Positions 46,224 through 55,579 are shown, counted from the stretch's first letter. The stretch is DNA of 64,000 nt from Pseudofrankia coriaricola (GCF_001854805.1 NZ_MBLO01000243.1:97873-161872); one strand, 5' to 3'. Notes: a model not told the origin generated them from the letters alone. Made by a program: numbers and translations.

Positions 46224-47216
46224 TCACCGCAGTCCGGAGTGAAGGAAGGCGTCGGTGATGCGACGCGATGCCAGGGCGTAGATCAGCGCGATCGGGATGG
46301 TGGCGAGCATCGCGCCGGCGAGCAGCGGGCCGTACTCGGGACCTTCCTGGTTCTGGAAGAGCTGCAGGCCCATCTGCACGGTGGTGTGCTCGGGGCTCGG
46401 CGCCACCAGCGCCGGCCACAGGAACTCGTTCCAGGTGGTGATGAACACGACGATCGCGACGGCGCCGAGCGCGGGGCGCAGCAGCGGCAGCACGACGTGA
46501 CGCAGGATCTCCCCGTCGGTCGCCCCGTCCAGGGTCGCCGCCCCCAACAGGGTGGCCGGAACCGTGAGGATGTGCTGGCGCAGCAGCAGCACCGCGAGCG
46601 AGCAGGTCGACAGCTGCGGCACGATCAGGCCGACGAACGTGTCACGCCAGCCCAGCCGGGCCACCAGCAGGAAGTCCGGAATGATCAGCGCCTGCGGCGG
46701 CACGACCAGCGCGACCAGCACCAGGGCCGACACGACGCGCTGCCCCCGGTGGGCGTACCGGACGAACGACCAGCCGGCGAGCACCCCGGCCAGCAGGTGC
46801 AGCACGGTCACCCCGGCGGCGGTGACGAACGAGTTGAGCAGCAGCTGCCAGATCGGGAACGCGTCGATGGCCGCCCGGTAGTTGGCCAACGTCGCCGGGA
46901 TCGGCAGCGGGCTCGAGTCGTAGACATCGGACGTCGGCTTGAACGAGGTGTTCAGCGCCCACAGCGTCGGGAACAGCATCGCGAGGACGACGGCGACGAG
47001 CACCCCGTGGCGCCCCGCCGTCCGCGCCGCGCGCCACCACCGTCGGTCGCGCCGCGCGGCCGGTCCCCGAACGGCCGCGGCCCCTCCTGTGGGGTTCTCG
47101 GTCATCGAGCGCGTGGGCATGGGCTGTCGTCTCAGGGGGATCGCGGTGGCGAGCGCGCCAGAGCTCGCCCCGTCGGCGGCGGTGACCGCGGGTGCGGTCC
47201 GGTCAGCCGGTGGCAC
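46224..47216 (-). CDS. Sugar ABC transporter permease (MalG-like)
   Basis: A 330-aa inner-membrane permease with six predicted helices, beginning around aa 70. The cytoplasmic EAA loop reads 'GAATLDGATDGEILRHVVLPLLRPAL', which contacts the ATPase. The typical 'TSFKP' periplasmic motif and 'TWNEFLWPAL' identify the MalG type. The GTG at 47216 is preceded by ACGGAGG and overlaps the other permease gene by 14 bases. ATGs at 47120 and 47105 are alternatives. Confidence 0.92.
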   Translation of the reverse strand: MPPADRTAPAVTAADGASSGALATAIPLRRQPMPTRSMTENPTGGAAAVRGPAARRDRRWWRAARTAGRHGVLVAVVLAMLFPTLWALNTSFKPTSDVYDSSPLPIPATLANYRAAIDAFPIWQLLLNSFVTAAGVTVLHLLAGVLAGWSFVRYAHRGQRVVSALVLVALVVPPQALIIPDFLLVARLGWRDTFVGLIVPQLSTCSLAVLLLRQHILTVPATLLGAATLDGATDGEILRHVVLPLLRPALGAVAIVVFITTWNEFLWPALVAPSPEHTTVQMGLQLFQNQEGPEYGPLLAGAMLATIPIALIYALASRRITDAFLHSGLR

Positions 47217-48222
47217 GGCGCCTCCGTGGCAGGCTCACGACGGCGAACGCCAGCGCCAGGCCCGCGACGATCATCATCGCGGCCGCGGCGCCGGTGCCGG
47301 CGTCGAAGAAGGTGAACGCGTACTGGAACAGGCGGAAGTAGACGTTGTCGGTGGTGCCGTCCGGACCGCCATCGGTGAGCACGACGATGTTCGTGAACGT
47401 CCACTGGCCGGCGAACACCGCGCACAGGAACGCGAGCAGCGCCGTCGTCCTGGCCAGCTGCGGCACGACGAGGTGGCGGGTGATCTCCCACTCGGTGGCG
47501 CCGTCGACCCGGGCGGCGTCCAGCGAGCGCCGGTCCACGGCGGCGAGCGCCGCGCCGTAGAGCAGCAGGTGCATCGCGACGAACTTCGCCGCCGTGATGA
47601 GGGTGATGGCCGGCAGGGCAAAGCTCGGGTCACCCAGCCAGTCCCGCTGGGGCAGCCCGAGGCCGCCGAAGACCTCGTTGACGATCCCGCCGAGCGGGTC
47701 CAGCACGAACCGCCAGGAGAGCGCGTTCGCGACCGGCGCGAGCATGACCGGCACGAACAGCAGCGACCGGTAGATGCCGCTCGCCCGCCCCGGCCGCTTC
47801 CACAGCATGATCGCCAATGCCATCGGCACCACCGTCGCGAACGGCAGCAGCGCGAGCACGTACAGCCCGGTGCGCAGCACGGCGTTGCCGAACTCGGGAT
47901 CCTCGACGAGCTGGCGGTAGTTCGTCAGGCCCACGAACTCCGGGTGCGGCGAGATCAGGTCCCAGTCGAGCAGGCTGAGCACCCCGGTGAAGACCAGCGG
48001 GCCGTACACCCACACCGCGAGCGACACCAGCACCGGCGCCTGGAACAGCCACGGCGTGGCGGCCCCGCGCCACCCGCCCGCCCGCCGCGTCGACGCCGCC
48101 AGCGGTCCGGGCGCCGGCGGCTCGTCCGCGCGCTTGCCTGCCAGAGCATGCCCACGAGGGGCGGGCCTGTCGGCCCGCCCCCTGGGGAGCGCCGGCTGGG
48201 CGCCGGCCTCGCTGGTCGTCAT
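47203..48222 (-). CDS. Sugar ABC transporter permease (MalF-like)
   Basis: A 339-aa permease with six predicted helices after a Pro-rich N-terminus. 'FVPVMLAPVANALSWRFVLDP', the EAA loop 'DAARVDGATEWEITRHLVVPQLA', and 'TDGGPDGTTDNVYFRLFQYAF' are typical of MalF/UgpA-type subunits. The ATG at 48222 lies 2 bases after the binding-protein stop. It pairs with the MalG-like subunit to form the membrane channel. Confidence 0.92.
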   Translation of the reverse strand: MTTSEAGAQPALPRGRADRPAPRGHALAGKRADEPPAPGPLAASTRRAGGWRGAATPWLFQAPVLVSLAVWVYGPLVFTGVLSLLDWDLISPHPEFVGLTNYRQLVEDPEFGNAVLRTGLYVLALLPFATVVPMALAIMLWKRPGRASGIYRSLLFVPVMLAPVANALSWRFVLDPLGGIVNEVFGGLGLPQRDWLGDPSFALPAITLITAAKFVAMHLLLYGAALAAVDRRSLDAARVDGATEWEITRHLVVPQLARTTALLAFLCAVFAGQWTFTNIVVLTDGGPDGTTDNVYFRLFQYAFTFFDAGTGAAAAMMIVAGLALAFAVVSLPRRRRATG

Positions 48223-48224
48223 CG

Positions 48225-49565
48225 TCAGCCGACCAGTTTCCTGATCTTGTCGGCGACCGAGGACAGGGTCCCGGCCGGGTCGGCGCCGCGCAGCACGATC
48301 GGCTCGACGGCGTCGTCCTGCAGGGTCACGACCGCCTCGTTCGCGTGGTCGCTGGGGAAGGAGGTGTAGGGGGTGACGGTCGCCAGCTGGTCCAGCGCCG
48401 GCTTGAGCAGCTTCACGGTCGGGGTGTCGGCGAGCTTGGTCTCGATCGTCTGCCGCAGCGGCAGGTAGCCGATCTGCGAGGTGATGATCTCGAAGCCGGC
48501 GTCGCTGGTGATGAACTTGATGAACTCCCAGGCGGCGCGCTGGCGGTCCGGGTCCTTGGCGAGGATCGCGAGGCCCGCGCCGGAGTAGGTGGGCCGCGCC
48601 GGCGTGCCGGCCTTGACCTGCGGGAACGGCGCGGTGGTGAGGGTGAAGTGCCCCTCGGCCGCCTGCTGGGCGCTGACGAGCAGGGCGGTGCTGCCGACGA
48701 GCATCCCCATCTCGCCCTTGGTGAACGAGGCGACGGCGGCGGTGGTGTCGACCTTGGGCATGGCGCCGGACGAGGTCAGCCCGGCGACCGCGGTCAGCGC
48801 GTCGACGGCCGGCTTCTGGTCGAGGGTCACCGACCCGTCGGACCCGACCAGCGAGCCGCCGGCCGAGGCGATGACCGACTGGGTCAGGTAGTCCGACTTG
48901 CCGCTGTCGACAACCGCGACGTAGGCGCCTTCCTTGCCGGTCGCCTTCTTGATCGCCAGGCCGGCGGCGCGGACGTCGTCGAGGGTCTTCGGCGGGTTGG
49001 CCGGGTCGAGGCCGGCCGCCTTGAACAGGTCCGCGTTGATGTACATCACGGGGATGGACATCGTGTAGGGCATCGCCGCGACGACGCCGTCCTGGGTGAC
49101 GGCCTTCATGATCGACGGCGACAGCCCGGCGACGTGCGTGGACCACTCGTCCGCGGGCGCGGCCTTCTGCACGGGGACGATAGGCAGCGTGCGGACGGCC
49201 TCGGCCATCTTGCTCCAGCCGATCTGAGCCACGTCCGGCGGCGAGCCGGCGGCCGTGTCGGTCCGCAGCCGGGTCAGCACGTCCGCGACCGCGACGCCCT
49301 GCGGCTTGACCGTGATGTTCGGGTGCGCCTTGTGGAAGGCATCGAGCAGCGACTGGGTGCCCTTGCCGCCGATGCCGGGCGTGCCGTAGTTGTACGACAG
49401 GAAGCTGATCGTCACCGGCTTGTCGGCGTTCGGTGTCGCCGCCCCCGTGGCTGCGACCGGCTTCTCGTCATCGGTGGTACCGCCGCAGGCGGCCGCGGCG
49501 AGCAGCCCGGCCACGGCCAGCAGTGCGGGGACCAGCCGTGTACCCCACCGCGTTCGCTGTCTCAT
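48225..49565 (-). CDS. Sugar ABC transporter substrate-binding lipoprotein
   Basis: A 446-aa extracellular solute-binding protein of family 1. It has a basic N-terminus, hydrophobic core and lipobox 'AAAAC' followed by 'GGTTDD'. The mature part has the family pattern 'ISFLSYNYGTPG', 'NITVKPQGV', 'AMPYTMSIPVMYINADLFKAAGL' and 'AAWEFIKFITSDAGFEI'. I chose the ATG at 49565 because it puts the signal peptide at the N-terminus; the frame opens at 49595. It leads the operon for binding protein, two permeases, ATPase and phosphatase. The ligand (mono- or oligosaccharide, or glycerol phosphate) cannot be told. Confidence 0.9.
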   Translation of the reverse strand: MRQRTRWGTRLVPALLAVAGLLAAAACGGTTDDEKPVAATGAATPNADKPVTISFLSYNYGTPGIGGKGTQSLLDAFHKAHPNITVKPQGVAVADVLTRLRTDTAAGSPPDVAQIGWSKMAEAVRTLPIVPVQKAAPADEWSTHVAGLSPSIMKAVTQDGVVAAMPYTMSIPVMYINADLFKAAGLDPANPPKTLDDVRAAGLAIKKATGKEGAYVAVVDSGKSDYLTQSVIASAGGSLVGSDGSVTLDQKPAVDALTAVAGLTSSGAMPKVDTTAAVASFTKGEMGMLVGSTALLVSAQQAAEGHFTLTTAPFPQVKAGTPARPTYSGAGLAILAKDPDRQRAAWEFIKFITSDAGFEIITSQIGYLPLRQTIETKLADTPTVKLLKPALDQLATVTPYTSFPSDHANEAVVTLQDDAVEPIVLRGADPAGTLSSVADKIRKLVG

Positions 49566-49679
49566 TTGGTCCTGCCCCTTCACGTGGCTTGTCATGGAAG
49601 ATCGAGCGAGCTCTCCGGCGGCGCCGCGGAGCTCTGACGCTGAGGGACCCCGCGGACGTGACCTGGCCCGCGGACGGGT

Positions 49680-50507
49680 TCAGCCCGCGCGGACGGCGAA
49701 CCGGCGGCCGGGGTTGGCGAGGTGGACGGGTCCGTCGAACCGGCCGGCGGCCTCCGCGCGCCTGGCCGCGAGCCAGCCCGGGTCATCGGTGACGAAGTGG
49801 GTGAGGACCAGCTGGCCGACGCCGGCCTTCATGGCCGCGTCACCGGCGTCCAGGGCGCACAGGTGGCCGTGGCCACTGGGGTCGGGCAGCTCGAGGGTGG
49901 ACTCGGCCAGCAGGAGGTCGACGTCGTGCGCGAGGTCGACGAGGGCGTCGGTCACTCCGGTGTCACCGGTGTAGGCGAGCGAGCCCTCGGTCGACTCGAC
50001 CCGGGTCCCGCAGTTGAGAACCGAGTGCCGCAGCCCGTGCATGCCGATCTTGAGGTCACCGATCGTGAACGTGTCCCCCGGCCGGTACTCGCGCACGTCG
50101 AAGGCGACCGAGAAGGCCTTGTCGAGCATCGGGATGGTGGCTACCGGGAAAAGCGAGGCCAACGCCTCGAAGATGGAGCGCCCGCCTTCCGGGATGTAGA
50201 GCGGAACGGGCGGGGCGGGTTCCGGGCGCAACCTGTCGGGTAGCGTCGGAAAGCTCATCGGATAACGCACGTGGGCGGCGAGCAGCATCTTTCCCAGGGG
50301 CAGCAGGTCATAGCAGTGGTCGAGATGCAGGTGACTGATGACGATGCCGTCGAGCTGGTTGGGATGGCCGACCGCGCTCAGCGCCGTCGCCGCGCCGGGC
50401 CCGCAGTCCAGCAGAATCCTCGTCGAGGACGTGGAAACCAGGTAGCTAGAGCTGCACCGCCCCCCGGACGGCATTCCGGAGCGGCAGCCGATGACGGTCA
50501 GCCACAT
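49680..50507 (-). CDS. Metallo-beta-lactamase-fold hydrolase
   Basis: A 275-aa metallo-hydrolase. The metal-binding motif is 'ISHLHLDHCYDLLPLGKM' (HxHxDH). A later 'YTGDTGVTD' Asp and 'LTHFVTDD' His complete the two-metal site. The N-terminal 'LTVIGCRSGMPSGGRCSSSYLV' places it in the RNase Z-like/YycJ-like branch that includes arylsulfatases and phosphodiesterases. The ATG at 50507 was chosen by homology of the first strand. It lies upstream of the sugar ABC operon by about 115 bases, same strand, so it may be co-transcribed. Confidence 0.87.
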   Translation of the reverse strand: MWLTVIGCRSGMPSGGRCSSSYLVSTSSTRILLDCGPGAATALSAVGHPNQLDGIVISHLHLDHCYDLLPLGKMLLAAHVRYPMSFPTLPDRLRPEPAPPVPLYIPEGGRSIFEALASLFPVATIPMLDKAFSVAFDVREYRPGDTFTIGDLKIGMHGLRHSVLNCGTRVESTEGSLAYTGDTGVTDALVDLAHDVDLLLAESTLELPDPSGHGHLCALDAGDAAMKAGVGQLVLTHFVTDDPGWLAARRAEAAGRFDGPVHLANPGRRFAVRAG

Positions 50508-50990
50508 GTTTCTCGTCCGTTCTTCCGACGTTTTCAGGCGGGCCAGGAGCACGGCGTGCCCGGGCCTCGGCGGAACACGCCGTTCCGCGACGTCGATGCT
50601 CCCGCCCCGGAGTGAACGGTCGCAACCTGAATGTTCCGAACGTGTGATTGGCCAGCGCAATCGCCGGTCACGGCGCCGGCCGGCCCGGCGCCGGCACCCG
50701 CCCGGCCGGCCCGCGCTCCCCCGGCCAGGGAAAAATGTTCACCATTCATTCCATGACACGACGGCGAAAGATCCCGCATCATTCATCGGGCCGCGCCGGC
50801 CCGCCGCCGCCCCGGCATGACGGCGGGCACCGCGAGCTCCGGCGGGATTCCCGGCCTCTCGCCCACCGGGAACGCCGAAAATCATCGGCCGGGCATGAGA
50901 AGTGGACTCTCACGCCCGGCCGATGATGATCTAGAAGTAACGACCTGGCGCCCGACAGGCGCCGCGGCCGGGGTTCCCGCCAGAAGCGCC
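50508..50990. other. Intergenic region with strong terminator
   Basis: It lies between the LysR gene and the metallo-hydrolase gene, both on the minus strand. It contains the perfect hairpin at 50881-50927 and a GC-rich stretch; no gene is seen. Confidence 0.55.
50881..50927 (-). terminator. Strong terminator downstream of the LysR gene
   Basis: ATCATCGGCCGGGC (50881-50894) and GCCCGGCCGATGAT (50914-50927) pair perfectly over 14 bp. The loop contains a second TGAGA/TCTCA pairing. On the minus strand a short TTTC follows the stem, fitting an intrinsic terminator for the LysR message. Confidence 0.8.
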
Positions 50991-52097
50991 TTAGCGGCCC
51001 GCGGTGGTGGTCGGGCGGGCCGGCGCCTGCCGGCTCGCTGGTATCTGGGGCAGGTTGACGGCCGACGGCGTGGCCGGGCCGGACCGCGCGGACGGCGACA
51101 CCGCCGACGCTGGGCCGGTCGGCGGCGGTGAAGCGGCCGGCGGCACGGCCGGCACCGCCGGATCCGTCGGCGGGGAGGCGGGCGTCAGGGCCGGTTCGCT
51201 GAACGGGCCCGCGGCGTCCAGGCTGGTCAGGAAGGCGCCGACCGCCGGCTGCGGGTCAGGTCGCCAGACCGCGTACACCCCCACCGTGGGCACCGGGTCC
51301 ACCAGCCGTACCGCTGACAGACCCTTGGTCGGGACGACGTGCGCGCCGCGGGCCGCGGAGGCGAACCCGACGACGTCTTTGGTCGTGACCACGATGCCGG
51401 TCGCGCCCGAGTCGTCGATCTCATCGTCGATGGTCAGCCGGATGCCGCTGCGGTCGGCGGCGGCGAGGATGGCGTCGTGCATCGCCGGGCTCTGCTCCCG
51501 GTGGAACAGCACGCACCGCTGCTGCGCCAGCTCGCGGAAGGCGACCTGCCGCCGCTGCGCCCACGGGTGCTGGCTGCCGACGATGGCCACGAGCGGCACC
51601 GTCAGCACCCGCTGCGAGCGCAGCTGCGCCGCGAGCGGTCCGGCGAAGACGAGGGCGATGTCGAGCCTGCCCTCCACCAGCGCCGCCAGCTGCGGGCCGC
51701 TGCGGGCCTCCCAGAGCTGGGTGGACACGTGCGGGTAGTCGGCGTTGAAGCGCCGTAAGGTCGGTTGCAGGACCCGCTGCCCCGCAGGGAAGTTGAATCC
51801 GATCGAGATCGAGCCGGTGCGCCCGGACGCGGCCTCCCGCGCCGCACGCACGGCGCGTGCCGCCTGGTCGAGAACCCGGCGGGCCTCCACCTCGAAGGCC
51901 CGCCCGGCAGGGGTGAGCTTCACCTCGTGCGACGTTCGGTTCACCAGCTCCACGCCAATGTCGCGTTCCAAGCGCTGGAGCTGCTGGCTGAGAGACGGCT
52001 GAGCCAGGTGCAGCCGGGCCGCCGCCCGGCCGAAGTGCAGCTCTTCCGCGATCGCCAGGAAGGAGACGATGTATCGGAACTCCATCTTGCTCTCCAT
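50991..52097 (-). CDS. LysR-type transcriptional regulator with Pro-rich tail
   Basis: A 368-aa regulator. The winged helix-turn-helix is at aa 5-64 ('LHFGRAAARLHLAQPSLSQQLQRLE'), followed by the linker helix and a two-lobed effector domain ('SISIGFNFPAGQRVLQPTL', 'DIALVFAGPL', 'VGFASAARGAHVVP'). The family is about 300 aa; here a Pro/Ala/Ser-rich tail of about 70 residues follows. The ATG at 52097 has GGAGGG upstream. It is divergent from the acyl-AMP ligase operon across 810 bases, the classic position of a LysR regulator for its target. The effector is unknown, and a pathway intermediate is the likeliest guess. Confidence 0.92.
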   Translation of the reverse strand: MESKMEFRYIVSFLAIAEELHFGRAAARLHLAQPSLSQQLQRLERDIGVELVNRTSHEVKLTPAGRAFEVEARRVLDQAARAVRAAREAASGRTGSISIGFNFPAGQRVLQPTLRRFNADYPHVSTQLWEARSGPQLAALVEGRLDIALVFAGPLAAQLRSQRVLTVPLVAIVGSQHPWAQRRQVAFRELAQQRCVLFHREQSPAMHDAILAAADRSGIRLTIDDEIDDSGATGIVVTTKDVVGFASAARGAHVVPTKGLSAVRLVDPVPTVGVYAVWRPDPQPAVGAFLTSLDAAGPFSEPALTPASPPTDPAVPAVPPAASPPPTGPASAVSPSARSGPATPSAVNLPQIPASRQAPARPTTTAGR

Positions 52098-52907
52098 GGC
52101 ACCCTCCGGCGAACACGCTACCGGCACCGGCTAACTCACGGTGAATCAGGCATGTGAAACTCCGGAAGGCGCGGTGTAAAGCACCGGCTCGCACCGGTGT
52201 GGCGTGTGCCACCATCCAGGGAAAGCGCTTGACCGGGCCGGAAATTTCGTATCGTCACCCGGGGCCGCCTCATCGAGGCCCCGCTGTTGCCGGCCACGGA
52301 TCCCGGCCCTGCCCGGTGGTGGGCACCGTGGCGGGAGAGTTTGGGACGGCCGTTGCGACAATGTATGTGTCACCGGGGAGGCAACCGGTCCGCTCTGACC
52401 TGCGCCGAGGGAATTTTTCCATTGCAGCGCGCCGCTCTTTCCGGCCGGTGAACGGCTGGAGTACCGTTCGATGAATTCCCTCGCGGCAGTCGCCGGTGGA
52501 GCGAGCGGTGATTGGTCGAGCGGATCGGTCAATTGACGCCGGCCGCCGGGCATTGACGGCCGTCAGCATTGCGACAAGCCTTCCTTGATGGCTGGCGTCA
52601 TCGTCGGCCCGCCCGCCCCGGCTTCTTGCCGGCCCGCCTCGGAAATACCTCGTCCGCCGCGCCGGCGCCGCCGCGGTGGACGAGAGCCGCCCGGCATGGA
52701 CAGCCCACCCCTCCGTTCCCTTTCTCGGCTCCCCTCCCTTCGCCCGGCGGCCCGACCGTGGCCCCACCCCGCGGTGCCGCGCACCGAACGCCAGGCGACA
52801 CCGGCCGCGGCCACGACGCCGGGCCCGGGCACGTCCTCAGTCAAGGCCCGCGGCCGGCCGGGGACGCGAGGCCATGACACGACGTCCGGAAGACTGGAGC
52901 GCCGCCC
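52098..52907. other. Long divergent control region
   Basis: 810 bases between the LysR gene and the acyl-AMP ligase gene, with no credible gene. It is less GC-rich than the coding DNA at 52230-52260 and 52420-52570 and contains two palindromes (52526-52535 and 52552-52563) that may be regulator sites. Confidence 0.6.
52526..52563. promoter_or_regulatory. Paired palindromes, candidate LysR sites
   Basis: GTCAATTGAC (52526-52535) and TGACGGCCGTCA (52552-52563) are perfect palindromes with centres 27 bases apart, in the divergent region. Both share a TGAC/GTCA half. Assigning them to the LysR protein is inference. Confidence 0.45.
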
Positions 52908-54761
52908 ATGCCCCCCACACGCAGCCAGCCGGCCGCGACGCGGCCGCCCTTGCCTGGCCAGCGCCTAGCCCAGCACGCCGTGAACCATCCGCCGGCGCCC
53001 GACGGGCAGCCGCACCCGACGACGGCCGCGACGCTGCACACCGCCCTCGACCTCGCGGCGGCCTGCGCGCCAGACGCCACGGTCGACTTCCCGAACGAGC
53101 GCGAGACCGTGTCGCTGCGCGAGCTCGCCGACCGGTCCCGGACGATGGCCGGCGCGCTCCTCGCCGACGGGGTCGCCCACGGCGAGCGGGTGGGCATCCT
53201 GGCCACCAACTCGGCGGACTTCCTCACCGCCCTGTTCGCGGTGAGCCGCGCGGGGGCGGCGGCGAGCCCGCTCGCGCTGCCGACGGCCGCCGGCGACCTG
53301 GCCGGCTACGCCAGCCGGCTGACGCGCACGACCGCCGCCGCCGGCATGCGCCGCGTCATCACCGGCCGGCGTCTGTCCGGCGTGCTCGCCCGCCTCGGCG
53401 CCGGCCTGGACGGCCTGCGCCTCCTGCCCGCGAACGAGCTCGCCGCTGGAGCCCCGGGCGCGGGGCGCCCGCCGGAGGTCGGCGCGCACGACGTCGCGAT
53501 CGTGCAGTTCACGTCGGGCAGCACCGCGATGCCCAAGGGCGTGGTCCTCACCCACCGCAACGTGCTCGCCGGTATCCGGGCGATCATCGCCGGGGTCCGG
53601 CTCGGCCCGGACGACCGCGGCGGCAGCTGGCTGCCGATGTACCACGACATGGGCCTGTTCGCGACGCTCAGCGCGGTCATGACGGGCATCGACATGACCG
53701 TCTGGTCGCCGGCCGCGTTCATCCGTGACCCGGCACGCTGGCTGCGGGAGTTCCTCGACCGAGGCGTCACCGTCTCCCCGGCGCCGAACTTCGCCTACGA
53801 CCAGCTGGTGGCGGCGGTGGAACCCGGCGAGGTCACCGGCCTGGACATGCGTCACTGGCGGGTGGCGCTCAACGGCGCGGAGCCGATCTCGCCGCACAGC
53901 CTCGAGCGCTTTCTTGCGCATTTCGCGCCGGCGGGCTTCGCCGCCGAGCAGATGCTTCCCGTCTACGGCATGGCGGAGGCGACGCTCGCGGTCACCTTCC
54001 CGCCGCTGGGCCGGCCGCCGGTCGTGCTGTGGGTCGACCGCGACCGGCTCACGGCCGACGGCGTGGTCGTGCCGTTGGGGCGGGACCACCCGCGCGCCCG
54101 CGGTCTCGTCGGCGTCGGCCGGCCCGTTCTGGGCGTGCGCGTACGCATCCGCGCGGGCGACGGCGACGGTGTGCATGGCGGCGAGGACGACGGCGGGCTG
54201 CCGGCCGTGGACGCCACCGGCGTTGGCGACGACGACACGCGGGTCGGCGAGATCGAGATCAGCGGCACGCCGGTCACCGCCGGCTACCTGACCGCCGCCC
54301 GCACACCGGGTGCGGCGCCCACCGCGGACGGCTGGCTGCGCACGGGCGACCTCGGGTTCCTGCGCGACGGCGAGCTCTATGTCACCGGCCGAGCCAAGGA
54401 AATGATCATTATTCGGGGCGTCAACTACTACCCGGAAGACGCGGAGCAGGCCGTCCGCGACCTGCCGGGCCTGCACCGCCGCCGCGTGGTCGCCGTTGGC
54501 GGGCCGGACGGCCCCGCCGACGGCAACGTGGCGGACGCGGCGGACGCGGCGATGACGCTGGTAGGCGAGACGTCGCTGACCGAGCCGGCCGAACGGGACC
54601 GGCTGGCGGCCGAACTGGCGACGGCCGCGGCCGCGGCCCTCGGGCTGGGGCGCGCCGAGGTGGCGGCCCGGCTCGTCGATCCGGGGACGCTGCCCCGAAC
54701 ATCGAGCGGCAAGTTCCAGCGCCTCGCCGTGCGCGGCCTGCTCGACCGGGGTGAGCTGTGA
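52908..54761 (+). CDS. Fatty acyl-AMP ligase (FAAL)
   Basis: A 617-aa adenylating enzyme of the FAAL group. Motifs are 'VQFTSGSTAMPKGVVLTHRN', 'SWLPMYHDMGLF' (the FAAL/FadD32 form), 'APNFAYDQLV', 'PVYGMAEATLAVTFPPLG', 'LRTGDLGFLRDGELYVTGRAKEMIIIRGVNYYPED', and the C-terminal catalytic Lys in 'SSGKFQR'. FAALs make acyl-adenylates and hand the acyl group to an ACP rather than to CoA. A stand-alone ACP lies two genes downstream. The stop overlaps the next start (GTGA). It is the first gene of a tightly packed operon, divergent from the LysR regulator. Confidence 0.93.
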   Translation: MPPTRSQPAATRPPLPGQRLAQHAVNHPPAPDGQPHPTTAATLHTALDLAAACAPDATVDFPNERETVSLRELADRSRTMAGALLADGVAHGERVGILATNSADFLTALFAVSRAGAAASPLALPTAAGDLAGYASRLTRTTAAAGMRRVITGRRLSGVLARLGAGLDGLRLLPANELAAGAPGAGRPPEVGAHDVAIVQFTSGSTAMPKGVVLTHRNVLAGIRAIIAGVRLGPDDRGGSWLPMYHDMGLFATLSAVMTGIDMTVWSPAAFIRDPARWLREFLDRGVTVSPAPNFAYDQLVAAVEPGEVTGLDMRHWRVALNGAEPISPHSLERFLAHFAPAGFAAEQMLPVYGMAEATLAVTFPPLGRPPVVLWVDRDRLTADGVVVPLGRDHPRARGLVGVGRPVLGVRVRIRAGDGDGVHGGEDDGGLPAVDATGVGDDDTRVGEIEISGTPVTAGYLTAARTPGAAPTADGWLRTGDLGFLRDGELYVTGRAKEMIIIRGVNYYPEDAEQAVRDLPGLHRRRVVAVGGPDGPADGNVADAADAAMTLVGETSLTEPAERDRLAAELATAAAAALGLGRAEVAARLVDPGTLPRTSSGKFQRLAVRGLLDRGEL

Positions 54762-55579
54762 CCGGCTCACCTGGCGCCACGCCACTTCAGGAGCCGCTCC
54801 AGGACCCGCCCCCGCCCGCCGCGGCGGCCAGCGCGCCGGTCGACACGGCGCCCGGCACGGAGGCGCCGGCGTGCCCCGACGAGCCGGCGTACCTGCGCGT
54901 GCCGTGGTCGGTGCTGGACGACTACCACTGCTTCGGCTGCTCGCCGCACAACCCCCGCGGCCTAGGCCTGCGCTTCACCGCCCACGACGCGGGCATCGCG
55001 ACGACGTTCCGGCTCGACCGCGGCCACGAGTCCTACCCCGGCGTCGTCCACGGCGGGATCGTCAGCGTGATCTGCGACGAGACCATGGGCAACCTGATCG
55101 TGCTGCGGCTCGGCCGCACCGCGTTCACCACTGGCATGCGGCTGCGCTACCTGGAGCCGCTGCGCGTCGGCGTCGAGTACACCTGCGTCGCCCGGCTGCG
55201 CCCCACCGGCGGGCGTGGCCAGGCCGCGCGGCCCGACGGCGCGGCCGCCGGCGCCGAGGGCGGGGTCCTCCAGGCCGAGGCCGAGATCCTCGACGCGGCC
55301 GGCGCGCTGCTCGCGACCGCGACCGCGAGCTACCTGCCGACGCCGATCGAGGTCGCGCGCGAGCGCTTCGCGCTGCGCCCGGACGAGGCCGACCGGGTCG
55401 CGGCCGCCCTCGACGCGGTCGCGTCCCACGCCGCCGCGCCGGCCGCCTCGCGGGCGGCCATCGCCCCCCGGGCCGTCGCCCACCAGGAGGACGTCCCCCA
55501 CCAGGACGTTCCCCAGCAGGCCGTTCCCCAGCGGGCCGTCGCGCCGGCGGCCGTCACCGACCACCACAGGGAGCACTGA
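54758..55579 (+). CDS. PaaI-like hotdog thioesterase
   Basis: A 273-aa protein. A Pro/Ala-rich N-terminus precedes a hotdog domain (about aa 50-195) with 'CFGCSPHNPRGLGLRF' and 'ESYPGVVHGGIVSVICDETMGNL', where the HGG and Asp are the family's catalytic elements. A low-complexity tail with short 'AVPQ' repeats follows. The first half resembles actinobacterial PaaI proteins that hydrolyse acyl-CoA or acyl-ACP. Overlaps at both ends (4 bases with the ligase, 1 base with the ACP) bind it into the operon. A role in removing wrong or finished acyl groups from the ACP is the simplest reading. Confidence 0.88.
   Translation: MTGSPGATPLQEPLQDPPPPAAAASAPVDTAPGTEAPACPDEPAYLRVPWSVLDDYHCFGCSPHNPRGLGLRFTAHDAGIATTFRLDRGHESYPGVVHGGIVSVICDETMGNLIVLRLGRTAFTTGMRLRYLEPLRVGVEYTCVARLRPTGGRGQAARPDGAAAGAEGGVLQAEAEILDAAGALLATATASYLPTPIEVARERFALRPDEADRVAAALDAVASHAAAPAASRAAIAPRAVAHQEDVPHQDVPQQAVPQRAVAPAAVTDHHREH

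Noticed and set aside
43869..49565. The sugar importer as a specific maltose or trehalose system
   Set aside because: The family match is good, but nothing in the sequence identifies the sugar, so I kept the general name.
52965..54785. A 606-codon frame antisense to the acyl-AMP ligase
   Set aside because: The ligase motifs on the plus strand are complete. The antisense frame is compositional.
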